Source: Methanogenium sp.
GTDB lineage: Archaea > Halobacteriota > Methanomicrobia > Methanomicrobiales > Methanomicrobiaceae
Assembly (NCBI GenBank): GCA_030595665.1
Contig: JAUVCV010000001.1
Location: 60,996-124,995, forward strand
Length of the DNA stretch: 64,000 bases
Direction of reading: 5' to 3'
This document shows, in pieces, positions 31,991-40,068 of the stretch; positions within the stretch are counted from its first letter, which is position 1; each line of letters starts with the position of its first letter. Under the pieces are notes generated by a model. It saw only the letters and a list, made by a program, of their open reading frames with translations. It had not been told where the DNA came from and made no database searches. Made by a program: the position numbers and the translations under genes.

Positions 31991-33457
31991 CTATTTTTTC
32001 TCTTTTTCCCTGTGGGGTCTGGGGCTGCCGGGAAGGGCAAGGGCTGCCAGAAACGCGATTACAAGTAAAATTGCCATGGCGTCAAAACACCGGTACATGC
32101 CGGAGGAGATCGCCTGGTCTGCGATACGGGCAGCCTTTTCCTGTGATGCAGGATATTCCTGTGCAATGCCGGAGAGAAGTCCTGAGAAGATGAAGATGAG
32201 GAGGATGGCTCCGATGAGTGCGGTGCCAAGGGATGTGCCAAGTTGACGGAGGGTGTTGAGGACCCCTGCGGCGTCTGTTGCGTGTTTTTCATCCACTGCA
32301 GAGAGGGTGAGGTTTGTAATCTGGGAGAGGATGACACCGATGCCAATGCCAAAGAGCATACTACCGGGGATGATGTCCGGTATGGTGGTTGAAAGGGAGA
32401 AGACATCCCGCAGTACCACTGTACCGGCAATCGCCAGTGCAAGGCCGCCTGCAAGGAGCCATTTTGGTGACAAAAACGCTGAAAGACGTGCTCCACCGAT
32501 GGAGAAGATAAAGATCATCACTGACATGGGCAGGAGGGCAAGACCGGTTTCAAAGGCGCTCACCCCTGTTACCGACTGGAGAAATATTGGGATTATAAAG
32601 AGGAACCCTGCAATGACGATATTCTGTATGGTCCCGATACCGTTTCCCAGTGTGAACGTTCTGTTTTTGAATACCCCCACATCGACGAGGGGATTTTTGC
32701 CGGTCACGAGGCGGTGTTTCTGCCAGAACCAGAAGGCGGCCATCAACAGCAGACCCGCTCCGATGATAAGGGAGATGGATCCCCATGTTTCCACATTCTT
32801 CAGTAAAAGAATGCCCATCACGATGGAACCGAGACCAAAAAAGGAAAGTGTGGTGCCGATGAAGTCAAGATCCCTCCATTTCAGGGTTGGGGAAGATTCT
32901 GTGAGAAGATAGGAGAAGATGATGATCATGACCACGACCAGAAGTTCCAGTCGGAAGGCCCAGCGCCAGCTGTAATAGGTGGTCAGGTACCCGCCGATGA
33001 TGGGCCCGAATGCGGCACCGGCAGCCCCGATCCCGCCCCACATTCCGAATGCGAAGGCCCGGTCCCGGCCTGCGTAGGTGGATGTCAGAAAGGTGGTGGT
33101 GGCAGGCATCATGAGGATGGCGCCGATGCCCTCCAGAATGGACCAGCCAATAAGGAGCATCGTCGCATTTGTGCTCATGGAAGCGGTGAAGGTCCCCACT
33201 CCATAAACGGCTATACCTGCAAGAAATGCCTTTTTTCTCCCGATAACGTCCTGCAGTTTTCCGCCGATGAGCATGAACGATGCCATGACGAGGGCATATA
33301 TGGCGATGATTGCCTGGATGGTCGGCACATCGGTGTTCAGGTCACTCACCAGTGCGGTGATGGAGACGTTCATGATGGTCGTGTCGATGACCATGATGAA
33401 GACTGCCATGCAGATGATGGTGAGTACGTTCCATCTAAATCCCCCCGTGGATTTCAT
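31991..33457 (-). CDS. MFS drug-type exporter, DHA2 (14 helices)
   Basis: 488 residues with about 14 hydrophobic helices, the DHA2 (EmrB/QacA) pattern. The motif after helix 2 reads GGKLQDVIGRKKAF (G-x-LxDxxGRKxxxL), and the motif C segment has GGIGAAGAAFGPIIGGYL (proline and glycine pattern of antiporters). The start is MKSTGGFRWNVLTIICMAVF. It exports drugs or lipids in bacteria; the substrate here is unknown. It is the neighbour of a flavoprotein in opposite orientation, and not next to an obvious regulator gene. Confidence 0.9.
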   Translation of the reverse strand: MKSTGGFRWNVLTIICMAVFIMVIDTTIMNVSITALVSDLNTDVPTIQAIIAIYALVMASFMLIGGKLQDVIGRKKAFLAGIAVYGVGTFTASMSTNATMLLIGWSILEGIGAILMMPATTTFLTSTYAGRDRAFAFGMWGGIGAAGAAFGPIIGGYLTTYYSWRWAFRLELLVVVMIIIFSYLLTESSPTLKWRDLDFIGTTLSFFGLGSIVMGILLLKNVETWGSISLIIGAGLLLMAAFWFWQKHRLVTGKNPLVDVGVFKNRTFTLGNGIGTIQNIVIAGFLFIIPIFLQSVTGVSAFETGLALLPMSVMIFIFSIGGARLSAFLSPKWLLAGGLALAIAGTVVLRDVFSLSTTIPDIIPGSMLFGIGIGVILSQITNLTLSAVDEKHATDAAGVLNTLRQLGTSLGTALIGAILLIFIFSGLLSGIAQEYPASQEKAARIADQAISSGMYRCFDAMAILLVIAFLAALALPGSPRPHREKEKK

Positions 33458-33622
33458 CCGTTCTGCTCCTGCCGGGTAATGTCTGTTGAGTTATTTATAG
33501 GTGTTCCAGACCATGTTGCGGGTTTACGGGATGGTGATTACTGGCGGTCTGTCGCTACGGAGGGTCAGGATTCTGCGAAAAAATGAGTTGTCCGTTTGAA
33601 AATATTGTAATTATCCGGGGAT

Positions 33623-34213
33623 TCAGGAAAACAGTTTGTCGAGAGTGGAGAGCACATCATCTTCGATTTCTTCCATGAGAAGGCCGAAGAGGATGCGGTC
33701 ATGGTACTCCCCCCGGGCATGCCAGTATTTTCGCTGCCGCCCCTCGGGGACAAATCCACTCTTCTCAAGCACCCGCACCGAACCCTGGTTTCCGGCGGCA
33801 GTATCGGCGTTCAGTCGGTAGGCACCTGCAATGCGGGAGGCAAACCAGACGAGAAAGGTGCAGGCCTCTGAACCGATGCCCCTGTTCCAGTATGGTTCAT
33901 CTATCTGGTAGCCGGTGAGGTATGCTCCGGGAGACAGATCCTCTGCAATGAGGGCACACTGGCCGATGAAGGCCCCTGTCCCGCGGTCCCTGATGGTGAA
34001 GACAAAGTGGGGGGGTGTTCTCTTTTCAGAGAGTGCCAGGTTGTTCTGATCCACAAAAGGGAGGAAGTAGGCATGGGTGGTTTCCGGGGTGTTCGGGCCA
34101 AAGAAGAGCCAGCGACATACGCCCTCCTTTGCAAGCATATCTGATATGGGGGTGAAGTCTTTGAGTGTGACATATGAGAGGGTGAGGCTGGGTGATGTCC
34201 AGGTAGTCTGCAT
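33623..34213 (-). CDS. GNAT acetyltransferase, RimJ/RimL-like
   Basis: 196 residues. The acetyl-CoA site is in YWNRGIGSEACTFLVWFA (R/Q-x-x-G-x-G), preceded by FIGQCALIAEDL and YQIDEPY, and followed by ADTAAGNQGSVRVLEKSGFVPEG (the N-x-x-S-x-x-x-x-E-K-x-G-F motif). The order and length match the RimJ/RimL type, which acetylates the N-terminus of ribosomal proteins in bacteria or free amines in other members. It lies 132 bp upstream of the BASS transporter on the same strand, without overlap. Substrate not predictable. Confidence 0.85.
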   Translation of the reverse strand: MQTTWTSPSLTLSYVTLKDFTPISDMLAKEGVCRWLFFGPNTPETTHAYFLPFVDQNNLALSEKRTPPHFVFTIRDRGTGAFIGQCALIAEDLSPGAYLTGYQIDEPYWNRGIGSEACTFLVWFASRIAGAYRLNADTAAGNQGSVRVLEKSGFVPEGRQRKYWHARGEYHDRILFGLLMEEIEDDVLSTLDKLFS

Positions 34214-34345
34214 TACTGGCTAAAGTGTATGTGGGGATGGGGAAAAAGAGTTTGGTAGGTTTTGTTCTTTCAGAGTTGGGGTGATGGTGTCATCCCTTCT
34301 GAAAAAAGATGGTTAATATTACTGTCTCATGCTTTTCCATATTTC

Positions 34346-35260
34346 TCATACCATAGACCTCCGCTTCCTTTTCTCCTCTCTCCTCACCTTTTGCCCCCAT
34401 TTCACAGCGATCAGACCAGATACCAGGGTCTGGACGATTGCATAGACAATGATAATAAGAAATGCCTCTCCGTTGCCGGCGAGGGCACTTGCCCCAACGA
34501 GGAGGGAGACACCGAGGTTTCTGTTGGCTGAACTGGTGGCAAGCACCTGCCGGCCGGGCTTTTCCGGGCCGCCCAGGAGGTAGCCGGCAAGCATTGAAAA
34601 TGCCACCAGAATGAGGACGGCTACTGTCGCACCGACGCCGACACTATAAAACGAATCCACGAACCTTACCTCCCCTGTCACCTGCACCCAGATGAAGAGT
34701 ATGCCGAAGATGACAATCGTAAGATTGGAGAAGATATACGCCTGCCTTCGAATACGGTCTGCAAATGCCTGGCAACGGGAATTAATAGCAATTCCTGCGA
34801 CCATGGGCAGGAATATGAGGATGATAAGAGTGGTCATTACCGAGATAAAATCAATCTGCTCAGTGATTGCCCCGGGGAGGATGAGGGTGAGTGTAATAGG
34901 TGTCGTAAATATCGCGAGCACACTCAGGTAGAACATGATACGGATTGCAAGCGAAACATCGCCCTTTGAGAACTCTGCGAGTTTCGGACCGATGGTCGAA
35001 CCCGGTGCACAGGCGACAATGAGGAGTCCTGCTGCGACATTCACGTCCATCGGGAGCAGCCGGACCACCACGATGCCTGCGAGGGGGATGAGAATGAGGT
35101 TGATAATAAAGGCAATCCCTATCAGTCGGCGATGCTGGAGAGGTGCTGCAATCCCGCGGGCTGTGATGCTAAGCCCCATGGAAAACATCGTTGCCACTAA
35201 AAAGAGGTAGATGGAGAGTTCAAGCGGCAGGGTGAGACCTATGGACGGAAGCATCTGCAC
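34346..35260 (-). CDS. Bile acid:sodium symporter (BASS) family transporter
   Basis: 304 residues with about nine to ten hydrophobic helices. The first helices hold LFLVATMFSMGLSIT, and the discontinuous helix regions are seen in ACAPGSTIGPKLAEFSKGD and ATSSANRNLGVSLLVG, both typical of BASS carriers. Members move organic acids such as pantoate or pyruvate with sodium; the archaeal substrate is open. The C-terminal tail is strongly basic (KWGQKVRREEKRKRRS). A start further upstream is unlikely because of the AT-rich promoter region at 35300-35380. Confidence 0.8.
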   Translation of the reverse strand: MQMLPSIGLTLPLELSIYLFLVATMFSMGLSITARGIAAPLQHRRLIGIAFIINLILIPLAGIVVVRLLPMDVNVAAGLLIVACAPGSTIGPKLAEFSKGDVSLAIRIMFYLSVLAIFTTPITLTLILPGAITEQIDFISVMTTLIILIFLPMVAGIAINSRCQAFADRIRRQAYIFSNLTIVIFGILFIWVQVTGEVRFVDSFYSVGVGATVAVLILVAFSMLAGYLLGGPEKPGRQVLATSSANRNLGVSLLVGASALAGNGEAFLIIIVYAIVQTLVSGLIAVKWGQKVRREEKRKRRSMV

Positions 35261-35399
35261 AGAAGTTGTCCGCCATCCCTATAATTTCTGTTGTTTGCCT
35301 GTTTGTCTGAAAAACATGTGAAATTGGAATTTATACAAAAATATCGGGTGAATTAATTCTGATAGAATGTATTTATGACCTTGGTGATAATAATATGTC

Positions 35400-36047
35400 A
35401 TGGAAAAGCAATATGGAATGTACCTGGCATACTTCTTTCAGGCCCTCATTGGCCTGAACTGTGTCTATGCCTTTTCCACCGGAAACATGGCGGGGTTCTT
35501 CTCGGCACTCATCATGTTTATTGTGACAATGGTGCCCTTTATTATCGCAAACCGTATGAACATACGTTTTCCCTGGTTTGTATTCTTTTTGATTGCCCTT
35601 GCCCTCTGGTTCCACACAGCAGGATACGTACAGGGGTATTATGAGATGTACTACCCGTATTACGACAAAATTGCCCATCTGGTTTCAGGAACCACCGTTG
35701 CCCTGATCGGCTTTTTAGGGGTTATATTCCTTGACCGATACTGGAATATGAAACTCACGGCTCCTTTCATTGTCGGGTTTACCATCATGTTTGGGATGTC
35801 CCTTGGAGGGTTCTGGGAAATATATGAGTTTCTGGTTGACACCTTCCTCGGAGGGTCTATGGCAGGCAAAATGCAGAACGGCCTGAACGATACCATGCTT
35901 GACATGATGTTTGTCCTTGCAGGCTCCATCATTGTTGCAATAATGGGTGTGTTTTACTTCCGCCACCACCAAAAAGAAGACATCGTCGGCTCCCTGAATG
36001 GGGACCAGGCGCTCCAGTCCCTGACCAATACCGGTGAAGAAAAGTAG
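35400..36047 (+). CDS. DUF2238 (YjdF-like) membrane protein
   Basis: 215 residues with about six hydrophobic helices. The characteristic motifs of the family are present: YDKIAHLVSGTTVAL (D-x-x-x-H), SLGGFWEIYEFLVDTFLGG (G-x-x-WE-x-x-E-x-x-D) and NGLNDTMLDMMF (D-T-x-x-D). The conserved acidic and His residues lie in the membrane, so transport or enzyme function is possible; none is established. It is divergent from the BASS gene, with a shared AT-rich gap of 139 bp. Confidence 0.75.
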   Translation: MEKQYGMYLAYFFQALIGLNCVYAFSTGNMAGFFSALIMFIVTMVPFIIANRMNIRFPWFVFFLIALALWFHTAGYVQGYYEMYYPYYDKIAHLVSGTTVALIGFLGVIFLDRYWNMKLTAPFIVGFTIMFGMSLGGFWEIYEFLVDTFLGGSMAGKMQNGLNDTMLDMMFVLAGSIIVAIMGVFYFRHHQKEDIVGSLNGDQALQSLTNTGEEK

Positions 36048-36185
36048 TCCCTGGCTGTTATTCTCCCAACAACCGACTCCCCATCTTTTTGCACCGATTC
36101 CGGACACAATATCCCTACACTATTTCTCAGGACTCTGATTGTTCACCATCGGGTAATGCAGAGGGGCATCACATTGGGGGTTTTC

Positions 36186-36198
36186 GGGGCAAAGCCCC
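36186..36198. terminator. GC-rich hairpin after the DUF2238 gene
   Basis: GGGGC-AAA-GCCCC forms a five-pair stem, preceded by GGGGGTTTTC and followed by CTGAC-T-GTCAG. It lies about 140 bases after the DUF2238 stop and about 150 before the next gene. It could end transcription or be a common GC-rich repeat. No U-tract follows, so a classic terminator is not shown. Confidence 0.35.
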
Positions 36199-36344
36199 CT
36201 GACTGTCAGGCTCTCTTTCTCTGACCATCAGTAAGTACAACCACCCGATACTGCCAATCCCACGGTGCAAAGAACTACAGTCCCATTCATCCGGCAGGCA
36301 CCAAAAGGTCTATCTTCACAATTCTCAAACTTTTAGAGAATTCT

Positions 36345-37248
36345 ATGGATCAAAGGATGCCTGCGTATGTGGCCGCCGTCCTGAATGCCTCTTTTATCGG
36401 GCTGAGTTTTCTCTTCGTTAAGGAATCCCTGACTGCTGCCGCACCTTTCACAACACTCGCGTTCCGGTTTACGCTTTCCTTACTGGTGATGCTGGTACTT
36501 GTCGCGGCGGGCGTCATCAGGGTGCAACCTTCTGCAGAGTGGGTTCAGGGACCTTATGGTCCTTCTTCTCGCACAACCTGTCCTCTTCTTTTCTCTGCAG
36601 GCCTTTGGTCTCCTCTCTATTTCTTCATCGGAGGCTGGGATAATAGAGGCAATCACCCCAGTCTGTGTGGGTATCCTCGGCATCGTGATCCTGGGTGAGC
36701 GGGTCAATGCAAAGCAGTTTCTCTGCTTTTTCCTCTCTATGTCAGGAATACTCTGCCTTTTTTTAATGGAGGGGACAGGCATTGTCGGGGCCAGTACTCC
36801 GGGCCTGGTCCTGACCGTTCTCTCGGTCTTTGCGACCTCTCTCTATATCGTGATGGGTCGTCGTGTCTCACGCACCATCGACCCGGTGAGCATCACTTTT
36901 CTCATGATGCTCTTCGGGTGCCTGGTCTTTCTCGCTCTCGCGGTGGGGTGCGAAGGCCTGGACTTTGATGGCACGCTCGTTCTGCTTGGGAACAGAGATT
37001 TTCTCATGGAGACGATGTACCTCGCCCTCTTTACCTCGGTTGCATCCTCATTTCTTGCGATGTACAGTCTGAAAGAACTGGAGGCGGCACGCGTAGGAAT
37101 TATCCAGGCTCTCTCGGTCGTGGTTGCCGTCGCTGCCGGGGTGCTTGTCCTGCAGGAAACATTCCTCATCTGGCATGCCATAGCGAGTGTCCTGATAGTT
37201 GCCGGGGTGGTGCTCGCAAACTACGTTGCCGATCCAGTGGCGGCTTAA
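36345..37248 (+). pseudogene. EamA/DMT-family transporter, frameshifted
   Basis: The first frame (from ATG 36345) reads MDQRMPAYVAAVLNASFIGLSFLFVKESL..., two EamA helices, and the second, offset by one base, runs from about 36540 to 37248 with FRDLMVLLLAQPVLFFSLQAFGLL to the end, eight further helices. Together they make a complete ten-helix drug/metabolite transporter of about 300 residues. The shift falls between 36530 and 36560, where the first frame leaves VQPSAEW. Total length (904) is one base over a multiple of three. It may be a recent mutation or a sequencing error, since both parts keep good composition. Confidence 0.8.
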
Positions 37249-37377
37249 ACGAATCCTGTACGGCGGTTTTTGTATGTCTTCCCTTCCCGTGTGTGAACAG
37301 TCCTTCTGTGCCATGAGAATAATGAAAAGAGATGCCGGTGGTTCATGCATTGGGTATTACAAGAAATAAAAAACGAA

Positions 37378-37450
37378 TGGGCCTGATGCGATTCGAACGC
37401 ATGACCGTCCGGTTATGAGCCGGACGCTCCACCAACTAAGCTACAGGCCC
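37378..37450 (-). tRNA. tRNA with CAU anticodon (probably Ile2, or elongator Met)
   Basis: The minus strand folds into a complete cloverleaf: acceptor GGGCCTG pairs with CAGGCCC, with discriminator A; D-arm; anticodon stem GTCCGG/CCGGAC around loop CTCATAA, giving anticodon CAT; T-arm ATGCG-TTCGAAT-CGCAT. No intron and no encoded CCA are present. In archaea, GGGCC-type acceptors with CAU often belong to the isoleucine tRNA that reads AUA after agmatidine modification; elongator tRNA-Met usually starts GCC. I favour Ile2 but cannot decide from sequence alone. Confidence 0.93.
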
Positions 37451-37624
37451 GCAGTAAAATGTGCATACTCTCTATGTCATGCATGGGTAAAAATGTATTG
37501 AGAGTATTTGCCTCTTCCGGCATTTGATTGAGGGGGTGAATATGAATTACTTTTTCTCTTTGATCGACTGGTTTTGGGTATTGTTGCTCTGCAAAGATTT
37601 TGATGCTTGCAATCAAGAAAAAAA

Positions 37625-38041
37625 TTAGAGTTCCAGTAGGCCCTTTACTCTTAGATAGTTGCCTGGGCCGGTTAACGCATACATCGTCTTTAGGATCTGC
37701 TCCAATGGGACAAGAATGGATGTTTCAGACTCGAATGCATCTGCAAGCTTCTTTAATCCATCTTGGATACGTTCAAAATGGACAGGTTCAAGTTCTACCG
37801 TAGTATCTCCTGAGCGAATGTGCCTGAACCTATCCATCAGGCCGTTGTAACTCGCATTTAGAATACAATCTGCGATGAGATAGTCTTCATTAAATGCATA
37901 TCTGAGTGTCCGACTGGTGATTCCGTATGCTGCGGAAAAATAATAAATTTTCTTCTCAACATTTCCTTCCCTTCTCATGTCTAACTCTACACGTCGTAGC
38001 TCAGTAACTAGTTCTTTTCTGAAGAAATCATCCCTTGACAT
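37625..38041 (-). CDS. Hypothetical protein, cotranscribed with a winged-helix protein
   Basis: 138 residues, mostly alpha-helical and charged, without Cys pairs or membrane segments. The N-terminus (MSRDDFFRKELVTELRRVELDMRREGNVEKKIYYF) suggests an amphipathic helix followed by a helical domain. No family recognised. It starts 15 bp after the stop of the winged-helix gene on the same strand, so the two probably form one unit; a partner or effector of that regulator is possible, but this is inference. It lies beside the tRNA gene, at the edge of the AT-rich patch. Confidence 0.65.
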   Translation of the reverse strand: MSRDDFFRKELVTELRRVELDMRREGNVEKKIYYFSAAYGITSRTLRYAFNEDYLIADCILNASYNGLMDRFRHIRSGDTTVELEPVHFERIQDGLKKLADAFESETSILVPLEQILKTMYALTGPGNYLRVKGLLEL

Positions 38042-38056
38042 GGTTTAATTTACCTC

Positions 38057-38593
38057 CTATTGATAATATCTTGGAAATTTTGATTCATATTCATCAGCCG
38101 TTGCACAAGGTGGGGCGGAGTAACAAGAACCTGATCCGTTGGCCACACACATATCTCCTGCGCCCCATCCCGGACTTGAGATGCCCTGTTCTCTCACCCA
38201 CTGGGGGTATGGCCATACGTCTTCTGTTGATGTTTCTGGTTTTATTGATATCACTTTTCTTGCATGCTGATTGACATAGTCTTGAATTTCTTGGGTTTTT
38301 TCGTTACCAAGCATTCTTCCAATCAATGAATTATTCAGTATCTCAACTGACTGAACGATCGGAGAGGTTGGATTAATGGAGTATTGTTGGATTCGGGCAT
38401 TGTTTGCAGTGAGAATGCCCCACTTAACAAACTTTTTGACCACTTTGCCAACTGTGACCCGACTAACGTTTGTTTCCTCTGAGAGTTCGGTGATATTGAA
38501 CTCAATGCCCTCAAGTGGTAACAGGAATTCGATGAGCCGTAATTCACAAGTGTTACCAAACACTTTTTCAAATGGTTGTGTCATATCGATCAC
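38057..38593 (-). CDS. Winged-helix DNA-binding protein
   Basis: 178 residues. Residues 18-75 (RLIEFLLPLEGIEFNITELSEETNVSRVTVGKVVKKFVKWGIL) form a winged helix: N-terminal helix, ITELSEETNVSRVTVGKVVKKF as turn and recognition helix, then the wing with ARIQQYSINP. This matches the small archaeal MarR/ArsR-like group that senses unknown signals. The C-terminal part holds a Cys- and Gly-rich region (DMCVANGSGSCYSAPPC) of unclear role. It is followed by a hypothetical gene after 15 bp. Confidence 0.7.
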   Translation of the reverse strand: MIDMTQPFEKVFGNTCELRLIEFLLPLEGIEFNITELSEETNVSRVTVGKVVKKFVKWGILTANNARIQQYSINPTSPIVQSVEILNNSLIGRMLGNEKTQEIQDYVNQHARKVISIKPETSTEDVWPYPQWVREQGISSPGWGAGDMCVANGSGSCYSAPPCATADEYESKFPRYYQ

Positions 38594-38721
38594 AATTCCA
38601 GGAATTATTTAATGTTTCGTGAATTTGTTCTACATCAAAAGCCTGTGCAGCTAATAAATTCTGATGTGGTGTATAATGATATTATCACATATGATAAAAA
38701 TAGTTTGCATTGGTGCTATGC

Positions 38722-39012
38722 TCATTTGTATAAGCCAGTTATATTGTATCCATGGTTATTTAATGCTAAAACTGTCTTGTTTATGTCGGATATGTAATAT
38801 TTGTCTTCTTTCTTTTTGATTAATGTAATATACCCCTCATTTTTTAGTTGGTTAATTGCTTTTTTAAATTTGAGAGATCCACGGTCAGTAAATTTTCTAT
38901 CATATAATTTTTTCAACTTCTCTGAGTGATATCCACTATCTGACCCAAAATTTCTATTTTTGTAGAATAAATTTAGGATAAATAGGGTTTCTATGGGAAG
39001 TTCGCATGACAT
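38722..39012 (-). CDS. Small winged-helix-like hypothetical protein in AT-rich DNA
   Basis: 96 residues: N-terminal MSCELPIETLFILNLFYKN and a helix-turn-helix-like segment (SLKFKKAINQLKNEGYITLIKKKEDKYYISD), typical of a short winged helix that ends in a beta hairpin. The gene and its surroundings (38594-39270) are clearly more AT-rich than the rest of the window and the protein is lysine- and asparagine-rich, which suggests foreign origin, perhaps viral or plasmid. No family recognised. Confidence 0.5.
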   Translation of the reverse strand: MSCELPIETLFILNLFYKNRNFGSDSGYHSEKLKKLYDRKFTDRGSLKFKKAINQLKNEGYITLIKKKEDKYYISDINKTVLALNNHGYNITGLYK

Positions 39013-39278
39013 GGAAGTATATATGCTGTTGGATTTTTATCTTATATAGATATGCTATTAATTCTGTAATTCATTCTCATTTCTGCCCTTTTTTCTAATT
39101 TCAACAAAAAAAACAAAATATTCTAATGAATCACATTCACGAACAATGAAAGTGGGGCAGCATCCAAGATTTAATTTTATTTCATCGTTTTCTTCTCACT
39201 GGGTGGGAAGGTTTTTATGATTTTGAGTTCCGAGCTCAAAACGTAATTAATCAGTGAATTGTCATTGGAGGCATAAAT

Positions 39279-39515
39279 ATGACCAAGTTCAGGCTAAGAC
39301 GAAAACGAGAATGGTCCGGTGAGACGTTAACCGGCCAGATGAAGAGGCAGACACAGCGACCGACGATGAAGTGGACCTTTTTCCAGTTCAGGAGGGTGAG
39401 GGAATTTTTATTTGTCGATGGTAGCTGGAAAATTAAACTGATTTCGAATCTGAATGATGAATTGAAAATGATCTCGCAGTTATTCGGCAGGGAGTACGAG
39501 AAATACTATTGTTGA
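39279..39515 (+). mobile_element. C-terminal fragment of an IS1634-type transposase
   Basis: 78 codons. The segment TQRPTMKWTFFQFRRVREFL followed by NLNDELKMISQLFGREYEKYYC resembles the C-terminus of IS1634/IS4-group transposases of archaea, which commonly read ...QRPTMRWIFQ..F.G and end ...ILxLLGPEYExYY. The catalytic DDE residues are not present, so no active element is left. An ATG with GGAGG before it starts the frame, but the first 15 residues fit the usual transposase only partly. No terminal inverted repeats can be placed. Confidence 0.6.
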
Positions 39516-39577
39516 AAGGAGGCATGTGGAAAATAGGAGGAATGGAAAAAATTGGTTATTTATGTCCCCTTTGGGTG

Positions 39578-39895
39578 TTATACGTTTGATCCGACGATAT
39601 GATTGATCGTGTGTTCACAGATATCCGTAGAATAGTCTCCCATTCTCTGGATTGAGTCTGCGATGTAGACGAAGTGTATCGCATGTGCCGCCTCAAATGA
39701 AAGGGCCATGCGGTTTACTTCACAGCAGCGTTCTTCCAGATTTTTCGTCTGGCCGATGGTTGCGTTTGCCTTCTCAAGATCACTGGAATGGAATGCTTCC
39801 ATTGTCGCCCGGGTGTTTGGGATAATAATACACACAGGATACCGGGCTCTGGCCTCTCTCACAAATGGAGATGTGGAGAAAACATCCGTCTCCAT
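39578..39895 (-). pseudogene. PhoU-like protein, truncated
   Basis: 105 codons, with the second half (LEKANATIGQTKNLEERCCEVN.. FEAAHAIHFVYIADSIQRMGDYSTDICEHTIN) matching the helical core of PhoU, including the R-x-x-D-Y-x-x-D-I-x-E metal-binding motif. PhoU proteins have two such three-helix units in about 210-220 residues; here only one is complete. The first 30 residues look unrelated. It may be a 5'-truncated gene left by rearrangement near the transposase tail. Phosphate-uptake genes are not in the window. Confidence 0.6.
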
Positions 39896-40068
39896 TCAAA
39901 ACCTATAATCTCTGTTTGTATAATTTGAGGGAACAAATTTAACTAAATTCTTTTGATTCATTTAATTTCCGGAATTATTTACTAAAACAGGTTGTCTTTC
40001 TGAACAGAATGTTTATAGTATTCGGAATACGGATCCTATTAACTGATTAACAAGGGGGGTATCAGTGA

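Noticed and set aside
39279..39515. Independent small gene
   Set aside because: The sequence fits the C-terminus of a transposase, so a remnant is more likely than a gene of its own.
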